Shown here: in pieces, positions 6,221 through 15,709 of the stretch
Layout: each line of letters begins with the position of its first letter
Numbering within the stretch: the first letter of the stretch is position 1
From: Methanofastidiosum sp.
GTDB lineage: Archaea; Methanobacteriota_B; Thermococci; Methanofastidiosales; Methanofastidiosaceae
Length of the DNA: 21,074 bases
Assembly (NCBI GenBank): GCA_035362715.1
Contig: DAOSDU010000020.1
Coordinates: forward strand, 1-21,074
Direction: 5' to 3'
Translations under genes and position numbers: made by a program
The notes under the pieces: model-generated
The model's input: the letters and a program-made list of their open reading frames with translations, nothing else
The model's database searches: none
What the model was told of the DNA's origin: nothing

Positions 6221-6331
6221 ATGTTCGGAATTTCTGATCCATGGGTGTGGTCCGCATATCTGTTGACCATTTTGTCTACTCTACTATGCGTAGGGTGGTC
6301 TGTATTCAAATTGAAGGAGAATAAAGAGTGA
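6221..6331 (+). CDS. symporter small accessory protein (36 residues)
   Basis: A short open frame from ATG 6221 to TGA 6329-6331 encodes 36 residues. It opens MFGISDPWVWSAYLLTIL, continues with STLLCVGWSVF and ends in a charged KLKENKE tail. This is one membrane segment with a positively charged cytoplasmic end, so the N-terminus probably faces outward. The MFG-DPW-W-AYLL-ILSTLLCV pattern is one I recognise from small proteins encoded directly before SSS-family symporters in archaea and described as symporter small accessory proteins. Its stop is 4 nt before the symporter ATG, and AGTGAT, spanning this stop, acts as the ribosome binding site for the symporter, so the two are co-translated. It was too short for routine ORF calling. 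A role as a subunit or assembly factor is inferred from context. Confidence 0.82.
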   Translation: MFGISDPWVWSAYLLTILSTLLCVGWSVFKLKENKE

Positions 6332-6335
6332 TATT

Positions 6336-8084
6336 ATGGAAAATACAGCTATATCAATTATTGTAATATTCTGTTATCTTACTGTTACTGGTTTTCTAGC
6401 CCACAAAGGATGGAAGGAAACAAAAAACAAGGAAGATTATATGTTGGCTGGAAGGAATGTCCACCCATACATTATTGCTATATCCTACGGTGCTACTTTT
6501 ATTAGTACATCTGCAATTGTGGGATTCGGAGGATCCGCCTCCATGTTTGGAATGGGAATATTATGGCTTACAGTCATGAATATCTTCGTTGGAATATTCT
6601 TAGCATTCGTAGTTTGGGGCAACAGAGCAAGGCACGTTGGACAAAATTTAGGTGCACTCACATTCCCTGAAATTGTTGGTAAGAGATTCAATTCCAAGAC
6701 TTTACAAGGTTCCTTTGGTCTCCTCATCACTATATTCATGCCTTTGTATGCTTCTGTCGTCATAATTGGAGCGGCAAGAATGATAGAATCAACATTTAAT
6801 CTGAATTTTAATCTTGCCTTGATTGTAATGACGGGGATAGTTGCAGGTTATGTCTTATTTGGGGGATTACTAGCAGTCTTATACACCGATGCATTGCAAG
6901 GGACAATAATGGCAATTGGAATGATATTGCTTTTAGTGGGTACTTATGCTGCATTTGGGGGCGTAACAGTGGCCCACCAGTCACTTGAAAATTTTCAATT
7001 TACAGATTCTTATGCATTGCTGACCAATAAAGGGGCGCCTCTTAGTGTATTTGGCCATCAAGGATTTACTTCTTTTCCTACTATGAGTTTGGGAAATACT
7101 CCCGCAGACGCCAGTGGACTAAATGACACACAAGGTATATTCTGGTCTGTTCTTATGGGCCTAATATTCGGAGTGGGTGTAGGGGTACTCGCACAACCCC
7201 AGCTTGCCGTCCGTTGTATGACTGCAAAAAATAAACGTGATCTTACTAAAGCTGTGGGGATAGGAGGAGTTTTCATCCTTTTGATGACAGGTGTTGCTTT
7301 TACAGTCGGATCGCTTACTAATGCATACTTTGAAAAAGAGGGTGTGGAAGTAATTAAAGCTGAATATAAACCAGGACTAACAAATCAACAGATCCGGGAT
7401 TTGTACTTCAAATACGATGAAAGTGGTAAACTTGTTGGAAGGCCTTCAGAGTATGTTTACTGGACCGATTCTGCGATACCTGAATATGTCAATTACAGGT
7501 TCCCAAGTTGGTTTGTTATACTATTCATGATTACTCTAATCTCCGCAGCAATGTCCACTATTTCCGGACAGTTCCACGCTATGGGTACTTCATTTGGGCA
7601 TGACTTCTATCATGTATGGATAAGAAAGTCATCAGACAAGATTAACGCTGTAAATGTGACAAAAATAGGCATTGGTGCAACTGTCTTAGTGTCACTTGCA
7701 TTGGGTTACGTACTTCCGCCGGCAGTAATTGCTAGAGGTACAACAATATTCATGGGTATGTGCAGTGCGGTATTTTTGCCCGCTTACACAGGAGCTTTGT
7801 TTTGGAGAAGGGCTACAAGAATCGGTGCAATAGCTTCAATGTCCGGAGGATTTTTATCCTGGCTGATATGGACACTATTCTTTAAGGCATCTGAATCAGA
7901 GCCTTTGAGAGTGTGCCAATGGATATTTGGTAAACCAGTATTACTAAATGCAAAAGCTTCTTTGACACAGCTTGACCCATTTTTCATTGCAATACCAATA
8001 TCAGTTGCACTTATGATAATTGTAAGTCTATTGACAAAACCACCCGAGAAAAAACTAATCGACAAAGCATTCAAGGGACTTTAA
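6336..8084 (+). CDS. sodium:solute symporter, SSS family
   Basis: The 582-residue product is a polytopic membrane transporter of the solute:sodium symporter family (LeuT-type fold), predicted to have about 13 membrane segments. Family traits are the N-terminal EDYMLAGRNVHPYIIAISYGATFISTSA-like block (residues 33-60, with the conserved GR and the ST-rich first core helix), GYVLFGGLLAVLYTDALQG (the SSS signature region, about 170-190), and the helix LISAAMSTISGQFHAM near 400-415. Two long loops, about 214-265 and 328-388, lie outside the core and are rich in charged and aromatic residues. Organic acids, proline, pantothenate and others are all carried by relatives; the substrate cannot be told here. 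Translation starts at ATG 6336 behind AGTGAT and is coupled to the small membrane protein. Confidence 0.9.
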   Translation: MENTAISIIVIFCYLTVTGFLAHKGWKETKNKEDYMLAGRNVHPYIIAISYGATFISTSAIVGFGGSASMFGMGILWLTVMNIFVGIFLAFVVWGNRARHVGQNLGALTFPEIVGKRFNSKTLQGSFGLLITIFMPLYASVVIIGAARMIESTFNLNFNLALIVMTGIVAGYVLFGGLLAVLYTDALQGTIMAIGMILLLVGTYAAFGGVTVAHQSLENFQFTDSYALLTNKGAPLSVFGHQGFTSFPTMSLGNTPADASGLNDTQGIFWSVLMGLIFGVGVGVLAQPQLAVRCMTAKNKRDLTKAVGIGGVFILLMTGVAFTVGSLTNAYFEKEGVEVIKAEYKPGLTNQQIRDLYFKYDESGKLVGRPSEYVYWTDSAIPEYVNYRFPSWFVILFMITLISAAMSTISGQFHAMGTSFGHDFYHVWIRKSSDKINAVNVTKIGIGATVLVSLALGYVLPPAVIARGTTIFMGMCSAVFLPAYTGALFWRRATRIGAIASMSGGFLSWLIWTLFFKASESEPLRVCQWIFGKPVLLNAKASLTQLDPFFIAIPISVALMIIVSLLTKPPEKKLIDKAFKGL

Positions 8085-8102
8085 TATTTTTTTATTTTAA
8101 TT
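8085..8102 (+). terminator. T-rich terminator after the symporter
   Basis: A run of T residues broken by single A residues starts at the symporter stop codon, in line with hairpin-free archaeal termination. The following 110 bp to the next gene contain only AT-rich sequence and a TATA box. Confidence 0.5.
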
Positions 8103-8182
8103 ATTAGATCCTAAATTTAAGTATATAATGATAATAAATAATCGGCAATAGATAAATATTCTTATGGCTAAAAAACGATAGA

Positions 8183-8190
8183 CTTATAAT
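8183..8190 (+). promoter_or_regulatory. TATA box for the giant DUF11 protein gene
   Basis: CTTATAAT is centred about 25 nt before the ATG at 8212, and no Shine-Dalgarno sequence is present, consistent with a leaderless transcript. Confidence 0.5.
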
Positions 8191-8211
8191 CTATAATTTA
8201 ATTTATTTTAC

Positions 8212-11200
8212 ATGAATAAACCATCGTTTATACTTATTTTATTAGTATCTATATTAAGTTTTTCTTTAATATCTGTGTCTGGGCAGATAATAGATGTAAC
8301 TATAGACGGAAATTCATCCGTTTATGTATGCTATCCCTATGAGTATAATGTTACTTTAAGAAATACTTCAAGTACTCTAACTGCTAGTAATATTAATTAT
8401 ACGGTATCTTTGCCGACTGGATTTAGCACTATGGACCCTTTAACTTACAATATTTCTTCATTGGGTCCTGGAGTTACCGATAAAATAAAGATTAGCCTTA
8501 ACACTTTGTGTAATGCCGAAGTTGGTAACATTTCTGTTAATGGTGGTTATGATTATAACAATACCTCCACTACACTATCTTTTACAAAGCCAATCACAGT
8601 TTATCAAGGTGCTGTTACTATAGAAAAAACTCCCTCTACACAGAATGCCACTCTAGAAGAGACAGTTTCTTGGATAATTTCTGTAAAAAGCACTGGCTTT
8701 GGACCAATAGAAGATGTAAACATTACTGATATACTTCAACCGGGATTAGAATATTTATCTTCTTCCCCCTTAGGAGTTGTTAAATCACCTGGAACAATTG
8801 AATGGTCTTCTTCTGAAATAGCAGCCCTTTCTCATATGGATCCAAACGATGAAGTGCAAATCCAAATTAGTGCAAAAGTAATTGGTTGTACTGGGCTTTA
8901 TGACACAGCTAGAGTTAAATGGGGCTGTGGCAGTGGATGTGAAACTCAGGAAACTATAGCGAGTATAGCATTTCAGCCAAATCCACCTAAAATTGATTAT
9001 ACCGTCCCCTCTTTTAATTTAACTTACTGTGGAACTGGGAACACTTTTACAATACCGATTACAAATACTGGTGGAAAAGCTTATGATTTTAATATTTCTG
9101 CAGATTTTGGCAGTTTGACTGTTGCAAATATTACTTCGCCCTCTGGAGCATCTTACAATCCGACTGGAAAGTATTTTATTCTTGGAGATATTCCGAATGG
9201 AACTACTAATCTAACATTTGATCTAGTCCCAGTTAGTGGTTGGTGCAGTGATTCTTTACCTTCTGGAACGGTGATATTTGAGCCAGAGTACTTATACTGT
9301 GACCAAGAATTCCTTCCACCAGTAAAGATGGGAAGTTACTCTGTTCAAGGTGTTCCTTCCTTATCTGTATCAAAAACAGGGGCCCCAGGATCCATTTATT
9401 TGGGGGATAGTATAACCTATAATATTGTTGCATCATACTCTGGGCCCTTAACTTGTGGAACAGGGAGTGCTTCAAACATTTTAGTTGTTGATACAATACC
9501 AGAGGGATTTTCCATAGTAAACAATGGGGGAGGAACGGTAGTTGGTAATACTATTACCTGGAATGTGGATCCTGCAACTGGATTAAATACTTCTATAACA
9601 ATACAATCCCCTACTTACACTCAATGCCAATACTGCTATACTACAATAACTAACACTGTAAATGCTTCAATGACTGATTGTTGTGGCTGTTCCAAAACTG
9701 AATCATCTTCTCAGAGTACAATTCTTGAATGTTCAGAAAGTATGACTTCAAACAAAACAATTTCCTCAAACTATAACTATGAAAAATGCACACCAATAGA
9801 ATATACAAATACCTATAATTTCCCCGATGATGGATTTTGGGACGATGTATACATAGGGAACCTTAAATTTAGAGAAGAATTGGCAAACAATCAAGTTCTT
9901 GTTAGTCCCGTAATTATTACAATTGACACCTGCAGTGTTACCTATACTCCACCGTCCTCAACATATCTAGACGTCAATTTCTCAGATACTAATCTACAGG
10001 CTCTCATATCAACTTCTTGTGGTGGCTTAGATGCAACTACAACAAATGTTAGAAACAGAAGAATTACCGTTGAGTATAATCTATCAAATCAAAATTCATC
10101 ACAACCCCTCTGTAGCAGTAATTATGCATTTTTTGATTGGTCAATATTAGATACAGGAAAGGATACTAGTGGCAATTGTTATGGATCACGGCAAATAAGA
10201 GAGGGAGTTTTTGTAACAGTGAATGGGGCCTCAATGAACGTTGAAATAACTGGACTTCCTACTATAATTGATAGGTGTGGTACATATATCGTGAGGCTGA
10301 ACATTAATAGAGACTCAGTCGGTGGCGCCTATGATGTCAACGTTTCTTTCCCAACAAATAATTATCATATTAATAGTATCACATTTAATGGCGTTACACC
10401 TATAGAGATACCTGGTCCAGCAGGTTATGGGTGGAAATATGGGGATTTCTTTGTTAATAATAATTCGGCAAGTATTGATCTTAATGTTACTAAGACCTGT
10501 GATTCAAATGGGCAGATGAATGCAAATGTAGTATGGCATGATAGATGTAATAATGACGTTTCTGGAAATATATGTAATGATAATACATCTTCTTCTCCTA
10601 GATTAATACTATCTGGCAACGTATGTCTAATGAAAGTTCCAGAATTATTATGGGCTACTACAGATAAAGCTCAATGGAAACTATGTTTGACAAACGCTGG
10701 AAGCGGGGCAAGTTACAATGTTTGGCTAGAAGATGTTATAGGCCCAGGGCTTTCATATAACTCATCTATCGGAACATATTCTCAACTTTATATCAATCAA
10801 GATAGAAATGGCAATCCAATTAACGGCGCAACATGGATTATCCCTAAAATAAATGCCGGTGATAAAACTGAGATAATATTTACTGCTAATATTAATTCAT
10901 GCACAAATCTAACAAATAATGCATCAACAAGCGCTGGCTGTTTAGGATTCAATTGTCAAGATATAAAGACCGATGCGGCTTCAGTTAGAATACCAAATAG
11001 TAACGCTATCACAACTAATGAAATTCCTCAATCGATAAATATGTGCGATGAACAAACTGCAACTGTCAAAGTAAAAAATACTGGATTAACTTATGTTTAT
11101 GATGTCAATGTTACAGCGACACTACCAACTGGAATATCATATGTAACTGGATCAAGCCCAGATCCTGAGAATACTGGCGTTAATCCACTTAGATGGACCA

Positions 11201-14200
11201 AAGCCCAAATACCTGCATTAGGTGCCATAGCACCTTCAGCTGAAGTAACAATTACATTCAGAATTCGTTCAAGCTGTAATATGCCTTCATCTGGTACTTT
11301 TACTTCTCAAGCTAGTTACTTGACTCCATGCAATGATTCAAAAATATCCCCACAAGCCAATTCACAGATAACTAGAGTAACCCCTACTTTATCAATACAA
11401 AAACAAGGAAGAAATTATACCACTGGATCGTCATATGCCAATAATGTAGCAGCAGAACCTGGTGACATTGTTGAATGGAGGATTGTTATTACAAATAGTG
11501 GCAACGCCCCTGCAACTAATGTAGAATTTTATGATGCTTTACCATCTAACATGACATTTGGAGGTATAAGTACAAGTCCATACCCTGCTGTTACAATATA
11601 TCCGAGTCCTGGAACCTCAGGAAGTCCATGGATACACGGTACTTTGACAAATGTTTCTGGAAGTAACACTGCTACTTATTACGTTTGGGGAACTGTAGAT
11701 TCAGGCGAATGTACTAACCCCATAAACAATATTGCTTATGTTAGATATGGATGTGATAATGGCTGTAGAATCCCTTCTCCCGATTACACTGCATCTACAG
11801 GTCGTGCTTTAAGAACAAGACCGAATTTTACTTTATCACAAACTATCGGCACATTCACCACTTGTGAAGGTATTATTACAATTAACATAAGAAATAATTC
11901 TGGTTATCCAACAGCTTACAATGTACTTTTAACATCTACACTCCCCCCAGGTTTTGTGTTCGACTCTATGATTACTGGGCCAGATCCAATCCCAAATCCA
12001 CCGTCTAATCCTTCTCAACCTGTATGGTCATTAGGAAATATGCTTGCAAGTTCAACAAATACAGTCCTTCAATTTAGAGTTAAAAATGACGATTCAAGCT
12101 GTGGAACAGTTACTCCGGGGAACAATATAATTAAAGTTGATTATCAAGACCGTTGCGGGAACAATCTAGTCCTAAATTCAACTAGCTCTAGTGTTACCCC
12201 ACTTAAACCAAACTTAATTATAGAGAAATCTCCTGAAGTGCAGGTTGTAGCAATTAATGGCCAGGCAAACTGGACTATAACTCTTAGAAATACAGGAAAT
12301 ACCAATGCGAATAATGTCACAGTCACCGATATTTTAGATACAAATTGGAATCCTTCTACAATTGTAGCAGGAACGGGATCTAATGGGGAAGTACCTTTAA
12401 TTGTTGACAATACTGTTACATGGAAGGTATCTAATCCAATACCTGGGCCTTCTGGAATATGGACGGCTACGATTTCTGCTAATTTGATTGATGCAGCCGG
12501 TACAGGAAGAAATGATGTTTATGCTAGAGGAGGATGTCCTTCGGGTTGCGCTTATAGCAGTGCTACAGATAGTGCAACTATCTTAAATCTTGAAGGTATA
12601 GCGAAAACATCAAGAAAGCAAACTGCCACCATAGGAGAAGAAGTGATATTTGATATAGCCGTAAATTACCATGGTGTTGGGTCTGTATACACGAATACTT
12701 CGATACTGGATACAATGCCAGGAGGACTTGAATATATCTCTCATACATTTAATGAAACAAACTCTTCCATCCCCCACCCTTACACCCAAGCAGGGCAGTC
12801 AATTAATTGGATGTTAGGTACCCCCTCAGGATTACCAAATAGAACATTCACTGGTCCAAATAGCGTCCAGATTGCTTTAACAACTAAAATCAGGGACACC
12901 TCTGGAAATATAAACGGTGTTACATTAATTAATCCAGTCAATACAACATTTATCCAGGATGGCAATCCCGGTGACTTCTCCGATAATGATGACGTGCAAA
13001 TAGTTGAGCCAAATTTAACAATAGCTAAAGATATCAATGGAACAGATTCTATGCAGGCCTTGCCAGGACAGAGCATCCATTATAGAATAGTTGTTACAAA
13101 CAATGGAACTAGCCCTGCATTTGAAGTTTATATAAGAGACCAAGTTCCAAATGGACTTATACTTGATATTGGCTCCATACAATCTACGCCTAATTCAAAT
13201 GGAGTATCTATATCAGGAAATGATATTGAGTGGTATTACAACACCATAGTAAATGGAGACAGCGTTACACTCGAATACGATGCAGTGGTCCCACCAAGAG
13301 GGGGATTATTTGTAAATAATGCAAATGTTCCCCAGAATGGGTATTCTTCTATGCCTGGTGATGTAACAAGTGAGAGATTCTATGGGCCCCTAAGTGACGA
13401 TACTCAACTAACAACACCAGGAACAGATTTGACAAAATTGACATTAAACACAGATGCAAATATCCCGTCTCCAGGGGGGATTGTTTACTATAGCCTTACA
13501 ATTGAAAATTCTGGTGCATTACCATTAAATCCAGTTCAATTGATTGATATCCTTCCGGACGGATTGACATACATAACAGGCACTGCAGATATCAACGGAA
13601 CATTTAGTGACCCAACAATTGTTCAAAATCCAAATGGAACTGAAACCTTAACCTGGGCTAATCTAAATTCTATTATAGGCCAACCAGAAATGCCTGTTGA
13701 ACAGTTTATTCTAGTTAAATTCCAAGCACGAGTAGATCCAGGTAGAATTGGGACATTCATCAACGAAGCAACTGTAATAGGTACCGTAGTAGGTTTGGGC
13801 GATGTAACAGATAAAGATGATTCACCTGTGGGTGTTAAAGAGCCAGCAATAAACATAGTTAAATCGGTAGACCCGCCATATGGAAAAGTAGGATTTGAAA
13901 ATAAATTCACACTGAAGGTTACAAATACTGGAGAACTTCCATTAAATCCTGTATATGTTAAAGATACCCTTCCAAAGGGACTTGTATATGCAGGCGGTGC
14001 CAATATTCCACCAGATTCTGTTATCATGAACAGTGATGGAACTACAACTATTCTTTGGAGTAATATAGGGGCTTTAGAAGTTGGAGAAAGTAGGCTAGTT
14101 ATCTTCTCTGCTAAATTCAATGGATTGGAGAACAAGAGCATCAACTATGTATTGACAGAAGGACAACCCCCTAACGGAGATCCAGTTACTGACGATGATC

Positions 14201-14607
14201 AAGTTGAGATTCTTAAAAAATCTGGAAGCAATCCAAGGGAGACCTTAAGGATAATTACTGGAAGCTACATGAAGAGATGCGATCTTTGTAATAACGAAGA
14301 CTTACTCCAAGAAGCTAGAAAATTAATCACAACTCAAAATATAGTTGACGAAGAAGATACTTGCTGTAGGCCTGAGAATATAATAGAAGATCTAAAGTTT
14401 GAGATACTAAAGAAAGGCCTTGATAAGGACCCACGATACATTAAAGCCTTGAAACTATTAGACGACGCAGATCAACTATGCGAAGAGGCCCAAACTAATT
14501 ACGACAAAGGTAACTATGGTCAAGCACAGAGACTAACTAAAGATAAGTGTGAAGCAATAACTGAAGCAATTAAGCTTCTAATGGAGATACTTTCAGAGAA
14601 AAAATAA
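8212..14607 (+). CDS. giant secreted surface protein, about fifteen DUF11-like domains
   Basis: The product is 2131 residues. A Sec signal peptide (residues 1-24, ending SVSG before QIIDV) sends it outside the cell. It is followed by about fifteen immunoglobulin-like domains of roughly 110-140 residues, most with the DUF11 pattern: P-x-L-x-I-x-K, then V-x-Y-x-I-x-V-x-NTG, then V-x-V-x-DTLP-x-GL-x-Y. The last three domains fit the consensus best; those at about 500-700 and 700-800 are more divergent. N-x-S/T sequons are abundant, so heavy N-glycosylation is likely. Cysteine pairs recur at the end of domains (CGSGC at 239-243, CDNGC at 1181-1185, CPSGC at 1442-1446). After residue 2003 the repeats stop and a charged, helical segment of about 130 residues with seven cysteines closes the protein. 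No C-terminal membrane anchor or PGF-CTERM-type motif is visible, so attachment is unexplained. The role is probably surface layer or adhesion, by family only. Confidence 0.88.
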   Translation: MNKPSFILILLVSILSFSLISVSGQIIDVTIDGNSSVYVCYPYEYNVTLRNTSSTLTASNINYTVSLPTGFSTMDPLTYNISSLGPGVTDKIKISLNTLCNAEVGNISVNGGYDYNNTSTTLSFTKPITVYQGAVTIEKTPSTQNATLEETVSWIISVKSTGFGPIEDVNITDILQPGLEYLSSSPLGVVKSPGTIEWSSSEIAALSHMDPNDEVQIQISAKVIGCTGLYDTARVKWGCGSGCETQETIASIAFQPNPPKIDYTVPSFNLTYCGTGNTFTIPITNTGGKAYDFNISADFGSLTVANITSPSGASYNPTGKYFILGDIPNGTTNLTFDLVPVSGWCSDSLPSGTVIFEPEYLYCDQEFLPPVKMGSYSVQGVPSLSVSKTGAPGSIYLGDSITYNIVASYSGPLTCGTGSASNILVVDTIPEGFSIVNNGGGTVVGNTITWNVDPATGLNTSITIQSPTYTQCQYCYTTITNTVNASMTDCCGCSKTESSSQSTILECSESMTSNKTISSNYNYEKCTPIEYTNTYNFPDDGFWDDVYIGNLKFREELANNQVLVSPVIITIDTCSVTYTPPSSTYLDVNFSDTNLQALISTSCGGLDATTTNVRNRRITVEYNLSNQNSSQPLCSSNYAFFDWSILDTGKDTSGNCYGSRQIREGVFVTVNGASMNVEITGLPTIIDRCGTYIVRLNINRDSVGGAYDVNVSFPTNNYHINSITFNGVTPIEIPGPAGYGWKYGDFFVNNNSASIDLNVTKTCDSNGQMNANVVWHDRCNNDVSGNICNDNTSSSPRLILSGNVCLMKVPELLWATTDKAQWKLCLTNAGSGASYNVWLEDVIGPGLSYNSSIGTYSQLYINQDRNGNPINGATWIIPKINAGDKTEIIFTANINSCTNLTNNASTSAGCLGFNCQDIKTDAASVRIPNSNAITTNEIPQSINMCDEQTATVKVKNTGLTYVYDVNVTATLPTGISYVTGSSPDPENTGVNPLRWTKAQIPALGAIAPSAEVTITFRIRSSCNMPSSGTFTSQASYLTPCNDSKISPQANSQITRVTPTLSIQKQGRNYTTGSSYANNVAAEPGDIVEWRIVITNSGNAPATNVEFYDALPSNMTFGGISTSPYPAVTIYPSPGTSGSPWIHGTLTNVSGSNTATYYVWGTVDSGECTNPINNIAYVRYGCDNGCRIPSPDYTASTGRALRTRPNFTLSQTIGTFTTCEGIITINIRNNSGYPTAYNVLLTSTLPPGFVFDSMITGPDPIPNPPSNPSQPVWSLGNMLASSTNTVLQFRVKNDDSSCGTVTPGNNIIKVDYQDRCGNNLVLNSTSSSVTPLKPNLIIEKSPEVQVVAINGQANWTITLRNTGNTNANNVTVTDILDTNWNPSTIVAGTGSNGEVPLIVDNTVTWKVSNPIPGPSGIWTATISANLIDAAGTGRNDVYARGGCPSGCAYSSATDSATILNLEGIAKTSRKQTATIGEEVIFDIAVNYHGVGSVYTNTSILDTMPGGLEYISHTFNETNSSIPHPYTQAGQSINWMLGTPSGLPNRTFTGPNSVQIALTTKIRDTSGNINGVTLINPVNTTFIQDGNPGDFSDNDDVQIVEPNLTIAKDINGTDSMQALPGQSIHYRIVVTNNGTSPAFEVYIRDQVPNGLILDIGSIQSTPNSNGVSISGNDIEWYYNTIVNGDSVTLEYDAVVPPRGGLFVNNANVPQNGYSSMPGDVTSERFYGPLSDDTQLTTPGTDLTKLTLNTDANIPSPGGIVYYSLTIENSGALPLNPVQLIDILPDGLTYITGTADINGTFSDPTIVQNPNGTETLTWANLNSIIGQPEMPVEQFILVKFQARVDPGRIGTFINEATVIGTVVGLGDVTDKDDSPVGVKEPAINIVKSVDPPYGKVGFENKFTLKVTNTGELPLNPVYVKDTLPKGLVYAGGANIPPDSVIMNSDGTTTILWSNIGALEVGESRLVIFSAKFNGLENKSINYVLTEGQPPNGDPVTDDDQVEILKKSGSNPRETLRIITGSYMKRCDLCNNEDLLQEARKLITTQNIVDEEDTCCRPENIIEDLKFEILKKGLDKDPRYIKALKLLDDADQLCEEAQTNYDKGNYGQAQRLTKDKCEAITEAIKLLMEILSEKK

Positions 14608-14622
14608 ATAATTTTTTATTTT
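14608..14622 (+). terminator. T-rich terminator between convergent genes
   Basis: A run of T residues at 14611-14622 follows the DUF11 gene stop and reaches the stop codon of convergent top6A, 13 bp away. It probably ends the DUF11 transcript. Confidence 0.45.
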
Positions 14623-15709
14623 AAGGTAAAAATACCTCATTTTCTATTTTCTGAGGCAAGTATTCTTTAGCGACAAACTCTAGAGATTTGTTTGCAAGGG
14701 CCTGCTGCTCTATCCTGACTCCAAGCTTTAGGCATTTCTTCATTTGCTCTTGCCAGTCCTTGTGTTTAAACCACTCGTATTCCATTATTTCGTTTATTCT
14801 CTTTTTGTCCATATCTTTTAGCTTTTCTGTAACTTTCTGAAGTTCATAGTCTTCGATATCGTCCATAGTCATGCCTATAAACTTTGCATCAGGCACTCCT
14901 AATCTTCTAGAAAGATATGCTAAATTCATTGATCCCTGCTTTATTGTAGAATAGATATACCATCCATAAGGATCTCCATCTGTAAAGACGTAAACTGGCA
15001 AATTCTTTTCTGTATGTAGTCTGTTTATCAGTCTTCTGATACCTCTTGGGGCCTGCCCTTGACACGCAACTAGCAACGCATTGTTTTTCTGAGCAAATTT
15101 TTCTTCAATAAGCCTATCGCACATTGCAGCTGTCTCAATAACAAGAATATACTCGGCGTTTACATTTAAGAAGTCAATTTCTTCAACTGTACCGGGTACA
15201 GCCCATCCACCTCTTCCAAGCTTTGAAGCGTTGAACTCATCTTCGCCATCTTTTAGAACTATATCTCCGTAAATATAACCTCTTCTGTCTGCTGTGAGAT
15301 TGAGCTCTTCTCTTAGGATGTCAAGTGCCGTTTCTATATCTTCAATGATTGGATTAGATTCAGCCTGATCGTCAAATGTATTTTCTTTAGAACCTTCAAC
15401 TGTATGTTTCAAGGCATAATACAACTCTCTGATACCGGCATGTTTATTCTCCTCAACAAGCCTTCTACAGTAAGAGGCAACAAGCACGGTCTGCATGAAT
15501 TTCTTTGTGTGTGCAACGTTTAAGAAATGCCTTTTAGAGAACTTGTCTCCAAGTTGAATAACTTTCTCGTTATCATCAAAAAAGACGTTAGATTTTCCCC
15601 TTAGGGGTATCTTTATTGAAGGGCTTTCCTCTTTCATTATCTGTTCATAAATCTCCTCACCAAACTTACCAAGTATGGAAGGAACTTCTTGTGAAGATTT
15701 ATTGGCCAT
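14621..15709 (-). CDS. top6A: DNA topoisomerase VI subunit A
   Basis: The 362-residue product is the DNA-cleaving subunit of type IIB topoisomerase VI, which relaxes and decatenates DNA in archaea and is related to Spo11. The winged-helix/CAP-like domain carries the catalytic tyrosine motif IRELYYALKH (Tyr97-Tyr98). The Toprim domain supplies metal ligands: Glu192 in YILVIETAAM, and Asp244 and Asp246 in VFTDGDPYGW. Length is usual. In-frame TTG at 15715 was rejected for ATG 15709, which has a perfect GAGGTGAT 5 nt upstream. That site lies inside the last codons of top6B, and the start overlaps top6B by 11 bp, so the two subunits are translationally coupled. All key residues are present. Confidence 0.96.
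   Translation of the reverse strand: MANKSSQEVPSILGKFGEEIYEQIMKEESPSIKIPLRGKSNVFFDDNEKVIQLGDKFSKRHFLNVAHTKKFMQTVLVASYCRRLVEENKHAGIRELYYALKHTVEGSKENTFDDQAESNPIIEDIETALDILREELNLTADRRGYIYGDIVLKDGEDEFNASKLGRGGWAVPGTVEEIDFLNVNAEYILVIETAAMCDRLIEEKFAQKNNALLVACQGQAPRGIRRLINRLHTEKNLPVYVFTDGDPYGWYIYSTIKQGSMNLAYLSRRLGVPDAKFIGMTMDDIEDYELQKVTEKLKDMDKKRINEIMEYEWFKHKDWQEQMKKCLKLGVRIEQQALANKSLEFVAKEYLPQKIENEVFLP

Noticed and set aside
13623..14144. 173-residue open frame on the minus strand inside the DUF11 gene
   Set aside because: It is antisense to a clearly coding, repeat-structured frame, has no ribosome binding site or family features, and arises from the Asn/Thr/Gly-rich codons of the real gene.
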